This document shows, in pieces, positions 61,293-64,000 of a stretch of 64,000 nucleotides of DNA (the first letter of the stretch is position 1; each line of letters begins with the position of its first letter). The position numbers were made by a program, and so were the translations under genes. The notes below the pieces were generated by a model, which worked only from the letters and a program-made list of their open reading frames with translations, searched no databases and was not told the origin of the DNA. This DNA comes from Clavibacter michiganensis (GTDB lineage: Bacteria; Actinomycetota; Actinomycetes; Actinomycetales; Microbacteriaceae). The stretch lies in contig NZ_JAFBBJ010000001.1 of assembly GCF_016907085.1 (NCBI RefSeq), positions 2,666,001 to 2,730,000 of the forward strand. The letters are read 5' to 3'.

Positions 61293-63313
61293 CGTCTCGC
61301 CCCCGCGCCGAGGCCCTCGATGAACGCGCGACCCGCGGGCACGCCGGCCCCGGTCACGTCGTCCCAGCCGGGGGCGGAGCGCAGCCCCTGCCTCCCGGTG
61401 TCCCACATGAAGAGCGTCTCGGGCCACAGCGCTCCCGCCGACGGCCCCGTCGGGGACCATGTCGCGGCGGACGCGGGCTGCACGTCCCGCAGGGCGCCCG
61501 TGCCCATCAGCGCGTAGAGGGCGGGGCTCGCGAGCCCGAAGCGCCGACCGGTGACGGCCTTGGAGATCGCGACCATGGACGCGACCATCGGCGTCGCGAG
61601 GCTCGTGCCGCCGTGCGCCGCGTACTGGGTGCGGCCCTTGTGCGGGCCGTAGGTGATGAAGCCCGTGTCCGGATCCCCCAGCGAGGCCACGTCCGGCAGC
61701 AGCCGGCCGGTGCCCGCGACCGGGAGCCGGTCGGCCTGCCAGGTGGGACGCGCGTACTCGGCCGACTGGCCGCCGCCCGCGCCGAACGCGAAGCCCGGCG
61801 GGATCAGTGCGCCGTTGCGCGCGAAGCGGGTCTCGGTCTCCCAGCCCGCCTCGACGGCGATGGATCCGTCCTCGGCGAGGCCCGTGCTCGTCGCGCCGAC
61901 CGCCGTGACGTACGGGCTCGACGCGGGCGACGCCACGGTGGCGTTCCCGCCGTGGTCGCCGACGCCGCTGTAGTCGCCGTCGTTGCCGGTGGATGCGAAG
62001 ACCGACACGTCGCGCGCCGCCGCCTCCACGAGCACGCGGTTGAGGAGCTCGCGGTCGTCCGCGGTGTCGAGGCCCTCCATCGCGCCGAAGGACAGGCTGA
62101 TCACGTCGGGTCCGTCCTCGGCCGCGTCGAGGATCCGCGTGTAGAGGCTCGTGCTCGTGCAGTCGTCGGCGCCCCAGTAGGAGACGGCGGCGTCGGGCGC
62201 CATCGCGTGGACGGCCTGCACGTCGAGGTGCTGCTCGTCCGTCCACGCCGTCGGGCCGCCGCAGATGCCGGTGCGCGGCGCGGCGGACGGGTGGTCGCGG
62301 TACTGACCGGCCGTGAAGGCGGGCTCGCCGACCGCCAGGGAGTAGGTGTCGGTGTCGGCCTTCGTGTCCGGGTCGTCGTAGGCCGCGACGATGGCGATGG
62401 TCGCGCCGGCGCCGCGGTCCTCGGCGGGGACGTCGTCCACGCGCCGCAGCTGCGCCGGGCCGTAGCCGCACAGCGAGTTCGAGCGGTGGGCCACGTCGAC
62501 GGACGCGGGCCACGCGTCCGTGAGGCGCTGGCCCCACCAGGCGGCGCACGTGCCGTCGTCGGCGGAGGACGCGGGGGATCCGCCGGACGCCTGCCCGGGG
62601 ATCGGCGCGGGGACGGGGTCCGCGGCGGAGGGAGCCTGCGCGGTGTCGGCCGCGGTCGTCGAGGTGTCTTCCGCCTCCGCGTCCGTCGGCATCAGCACGT
62701 CGCCCTGCACGGTGCCGGCGACGCCGCGCACGGCGTCGAGGGCCGCGGGCACCGCGAGGGTCCGTTCGGGGGCGATCACCTCGCGGCCGTCGACGCGGAA
62801 CCGGGCGAACCCGGTGTCGAAGGCGCGCGACGCGAGCGCCAGCGTGCCGGAGACGGGCAGCGCCGACACCTCGCCGCGCGCGTCGCCCACCTCGAGCCCG
62901 CGGTCGCGCAGCCAGGCGGCCACGGCCGGGGTGGCATCGGGGCGGGCGGGATCCAGCAGAACCGTGAGGGCGATCGTCGCGTCGGCCGGTGCGTCGCCGA
63001 TCCGCGCGGCGGATGCGGCAGCGGGCCACGACGGGGCTGACCCGTCGAGCGCGCGGAGGCCGGACGCGGCGCGGGCGGCGGCGGCGGCTGACGCGTCGGC
63101 CGACGCGGATGCGGATCCGGTGCCGGTCAGCGCGCTCGCGACGAGAGCCGCGACGGCCGCGAGGGCGACGACGCCCGTGCCGATCGCGACGGAGCGGCCG
63201 TGCGCGGGCCGCGGAGCGCGGCGGACGAGGGTGCGGATCCGGCCCTCGGTCGGCGGGCGCTCGGCGGGCCCGCGGGCCTCGACGGGTGGGAGGGAAGAGG
63301 GGCGAGAGGGCAT
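61289..63313 (-). CDS. S53 family peptidase (sedolisin/kumamolisin-like), secreted
   Basis: 674-residue serine-carboxyl peptidase precursor. A basic N-terminus leads to a hydrophobic helix (about 42-62); a prodomain of about 200 residues contains VSGTLALASRAFDTGFARF; the catalytic domain has Glu360 and Asp364 in WTDEQHLDVQAVHAMAP, and Ser571 in HGGTSLATPMVASM. The calcium site at the end is PGWDDVTGAGVPAG. Active at acid pH in known relatives. First gene of an operon with the LPxTG protein; a perfect 15-bp palindrome lies upstream. Possible plant-protein degradation is inference. Confidence 0.93.
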   Translation of the reverse strand: MPSRPSSLPPVEARGPAERPPTEGRIRTLVRRAPRPAHGRSVAIGTGVVALAAVAALVASALTGTGSASASADASAAAAARAASGLRALDGSAPSWPAAASAARIGDAPADATIALTVLLDPARPDATPAVAAWLRDRGLEVGDARGEVSALPVSGTLALASRAFDTGFARFRVDGREVIAPERTLAVPAALDAVRGVAGTVQGDVLMPTDAEAEDTSTTAADTAQAPSAADPVPAPIPGQASGGSPASSADDGTCAAWWGQRLTDAWPASVDVAHRSNSLCGYGPAQLRRVDDVPAEDRGAGATIAIVAAYDDPDTKADTDTYSLAVGEPAFTAGQYRDHPSAAPRTGICGGPTAWTDEQHLDVQAVHAMAPDAAVSYWGADDCTSTSLYTRILDAAEDGPDVISLSFGAMEGLDTADDRELLNRVLVEAAARDVSVFASTGNDGDYSGVGDHGGNATVASPASSPYVTAVGATSTGLAEDGSIAVEAGWETETRFARNGALIPPGFAFGAGGGQSAEYARPTWQADRLPVAGTGRLLPDVASLGDPDTGFITYGPHKGRTQYAAHGGTSLATPMVASMVAISKAVTGRRFGLASPALYALMGTGALRDVQPASAATWSPTGPSAGALWPETLFMWDTGRQGLRSAPGWDDVTGAGVPAGRAFIEGLGAGARR

Positions 63314-63374
63314 GCGGGATCCAGCTTCGATTCAGGGGGAGTGCGCGATGGCGCGTGCGGATGCTATCCCTGAT

Positions 63375-63389
63375 TGAGAACAGTTCTCA
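63375..63389. promoter_or_regulatory. Perfect 15-bp palindrome upstream of the S53 peptidase operon
   Basis: TGAGAACAGTTCTCA has 7-bp perfect arms around a central A, 62 bp before the peptidase start. It is AT-rich for this genome and looks like a regulator binding site. It is not a LexA box, whose GAAC/GTTC halves are 4 bp apart. Confidence 0.6.
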
Positions 63390-63432
63390 CTTCTTGTGGA
63401 GAGCGGACGCGGGAACCGGCTGGACGCGACGA

Positions 63433-63462
63433 GGCGGCGGGCTGGAGATCCAGCCCGCCGCC
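63433..63462 (-). terminator. Perfect hairpin terminator of the right-edge gene
   Basis: GGCGGCGGGCTGGA and TCCAGCCCGCCGCC form a perfect 14-bp stem with a 2-nt gap, 31 bp after the stop of the minus-strand gene ending at 63494. Confidence 0.7.
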
Positions 63463-63493
63463 CCGCGTCCCGGTCAGGAGACCGGGGAGAGCG

Positions 63494-64000
63494 TCATCCG
63501 CCGCAGTGCGACTTCCACACCTTCGGGAAGTCGAAGTAGTAGCCCTGGCCGCAGCTGGTGCTCTTCATGTACTCGCCGAGCCCCGTGATGAGCACGCCGA
63601 GCGCGACGCAGGAGAGCTTCGACAGGTCGAGCGTGATGCAGACCGTGCCGAGGTACGCCGCGAGGCCCACCGCGATGATCGTCTTCACGATGCCACCGGC
63701 GATGTGCCACTCGTGGTTGCTCCAGAACCACTTGGACTCGGTGACGCCGCGGGCGTCGCCCTTCTCGATGACCTGCGCCTTCGTGACGGGCCGCCCATCC
63801 GGGGAGGAGAGGGTCTGCTGGATCGCCGCGTCCTCCACCGCGTGGGCGTGCGACGGCGCGGTGTCCTGGATCTCCGCGCGGATCTCGGCGGCGACCTGCG
63901 CGTGGCTCTCGCCCTTCGCGGCCCACGCCTCGATGCGCTGGCCGCCGACGACCACGCCTTCGGTCGCGACGGTGGCGAGCTGATCGACGGTGATCTTGCC
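63494..64000 (-). CDS. Membrane-associated hypothetical protein (partial, 5' end outside window)
   Basis: The frame is open to the right edge; 168 residues plus the stop codon are visible (first visible GKITVDQLATVATEG). An internal GTG at 63955 is probably not the start because the upstream residues read like protein. One hydrophobic segment (GGIVKTIIAVGLAAYLG) is followed by a Cys-containing tail (VCITLDLSKLSCVALG, STSCGQGYYFDF, SHCGG) with at least four cysteines. I recognise no family. A strong hairpin terminator follows. Confidence 0.7.
   Translation of the reverse strand, partial: GKITVDQLATVATEGVVVGGQRIEAWAAKGESHAQVAAEIRAEIQDTAPSHAHAVEDAAIQQTLSSPDGRPVTKAQVIEKGDARGVTESKWFWSNHEWHIAGGIVKTIIAVGLAAYLGTVCITLDLSKLSCVALGVLITGLGEYMKSTSCGQGYYFDFPKVWKSHCGG

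Noticed and set aside
58350..61517. A 1055-codon open frame on the plus strand
   Set aside because: Antisense to the LPxTG surface protein; composition is Arg/Gly/Val filler without fold, start signals or conserved motifs.
63375..63389. LexA/SOS box upstream of the S53 peptidase
   Set aside because: The GAAC and GTTC halves are 1 bp apart rather than 4, so it does not match the Gram-positive SOS consensus.

Overview
This window is chromosomal DNA of a very GC-rich actinobacterium (well over 70% GC, G/C at almost every third codon position). The protein set (twin DHA2 drug exporters, S53 peptidase, LPxTG and LAxTG surface proteins, Asp23/ECF stress genes, RecQ with a phosphoribosyltransferase tail, DUF3349, DUF6421-like) and the abundant GGATCC word point to the family Microbacteriaceae, most plausibly a Clavibacter or close relative. 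Phenolic acid decarboxylase next to a cinnamoyl-esterase-like hydrolase suits a plant-associated life. Genus is inference; no rRNA or full tRNA is present. There is no insertion sequence, prophage, integrase or CRISPR array, and no stretch over 300 bases lacks a gene.

Layout. 1-2,040: iron-siderophore uptake (permease cut by the left edge, lipoprotein binding protein) around an iron box. 2,047-5,369: acetyltransferase, a methyltransferase with a 3' frameshift, and a hydrolase/padC pair divergent from a MarR regulator. 5,394-8,263: MarR-DHA2 exporter operon with promoter and operator-like repeats, then a glyoxalase-fold gene. 8,283-12,893: small conserved genes, a P-loop kinase, an SDR/DUF6421-like pair and an acetyltransferase. 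13,047-15,300: PiT phosphate transporter behind a PHO-box-like repeat, with a small membrane protein and a tandem DUF3349 protein. 15,348-18,242: TetR-DHA2 exporter pair and a secreted protein. 18,346-27,878: mixed metabolism, including a wall-anchored histidine phosphatase (phytase type), AEC carrier, DJ-1-like protein, deaminase, GH114-like lipoprotein, ASCH, SDR and MOSC proteins, plus a 56-nt tRNA-like element.

27,988-31,662 is a signalling island: histidine kinase, an Hpt-like protein lacking its phosphoacceptor histidine, and a convergent OmpR-type regulator. 32,482-35,552 holds exonuclease III and an ECF sigma/Asp23 envelope-stress cluster. 35,667-46,798 has a dehydrogenase, pyrE, a septum-formation-like membrane protein, HAD phosphatase, phosphodiesterase, CsbD, RecQ fusion, orphan DNA methyltransferase and a DUF4190-like protein. 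46,858-49,232: kynureninase and an oxidoreductase. 49,445-53,292: two coupled glycosyltransferases behind a hairpin-rich leader and a small membrane protein. 53,380-56,860: the ATP-grasp/alpha-E/transglutaminase operon. 56,911-58,304: lipase and acetyltransferase. 58,371-63,313: a two-gene surface operon (S53 peptidase and LPxTG protein) behind a perfect palindrome. A partial membrane protein ends the window.

A strong window-wide signal is leaderless transcription: at least 17 genes carry a TAnnnT hexamer ending exactly 6 bases before the start codon. I used this rule to settle several starts.
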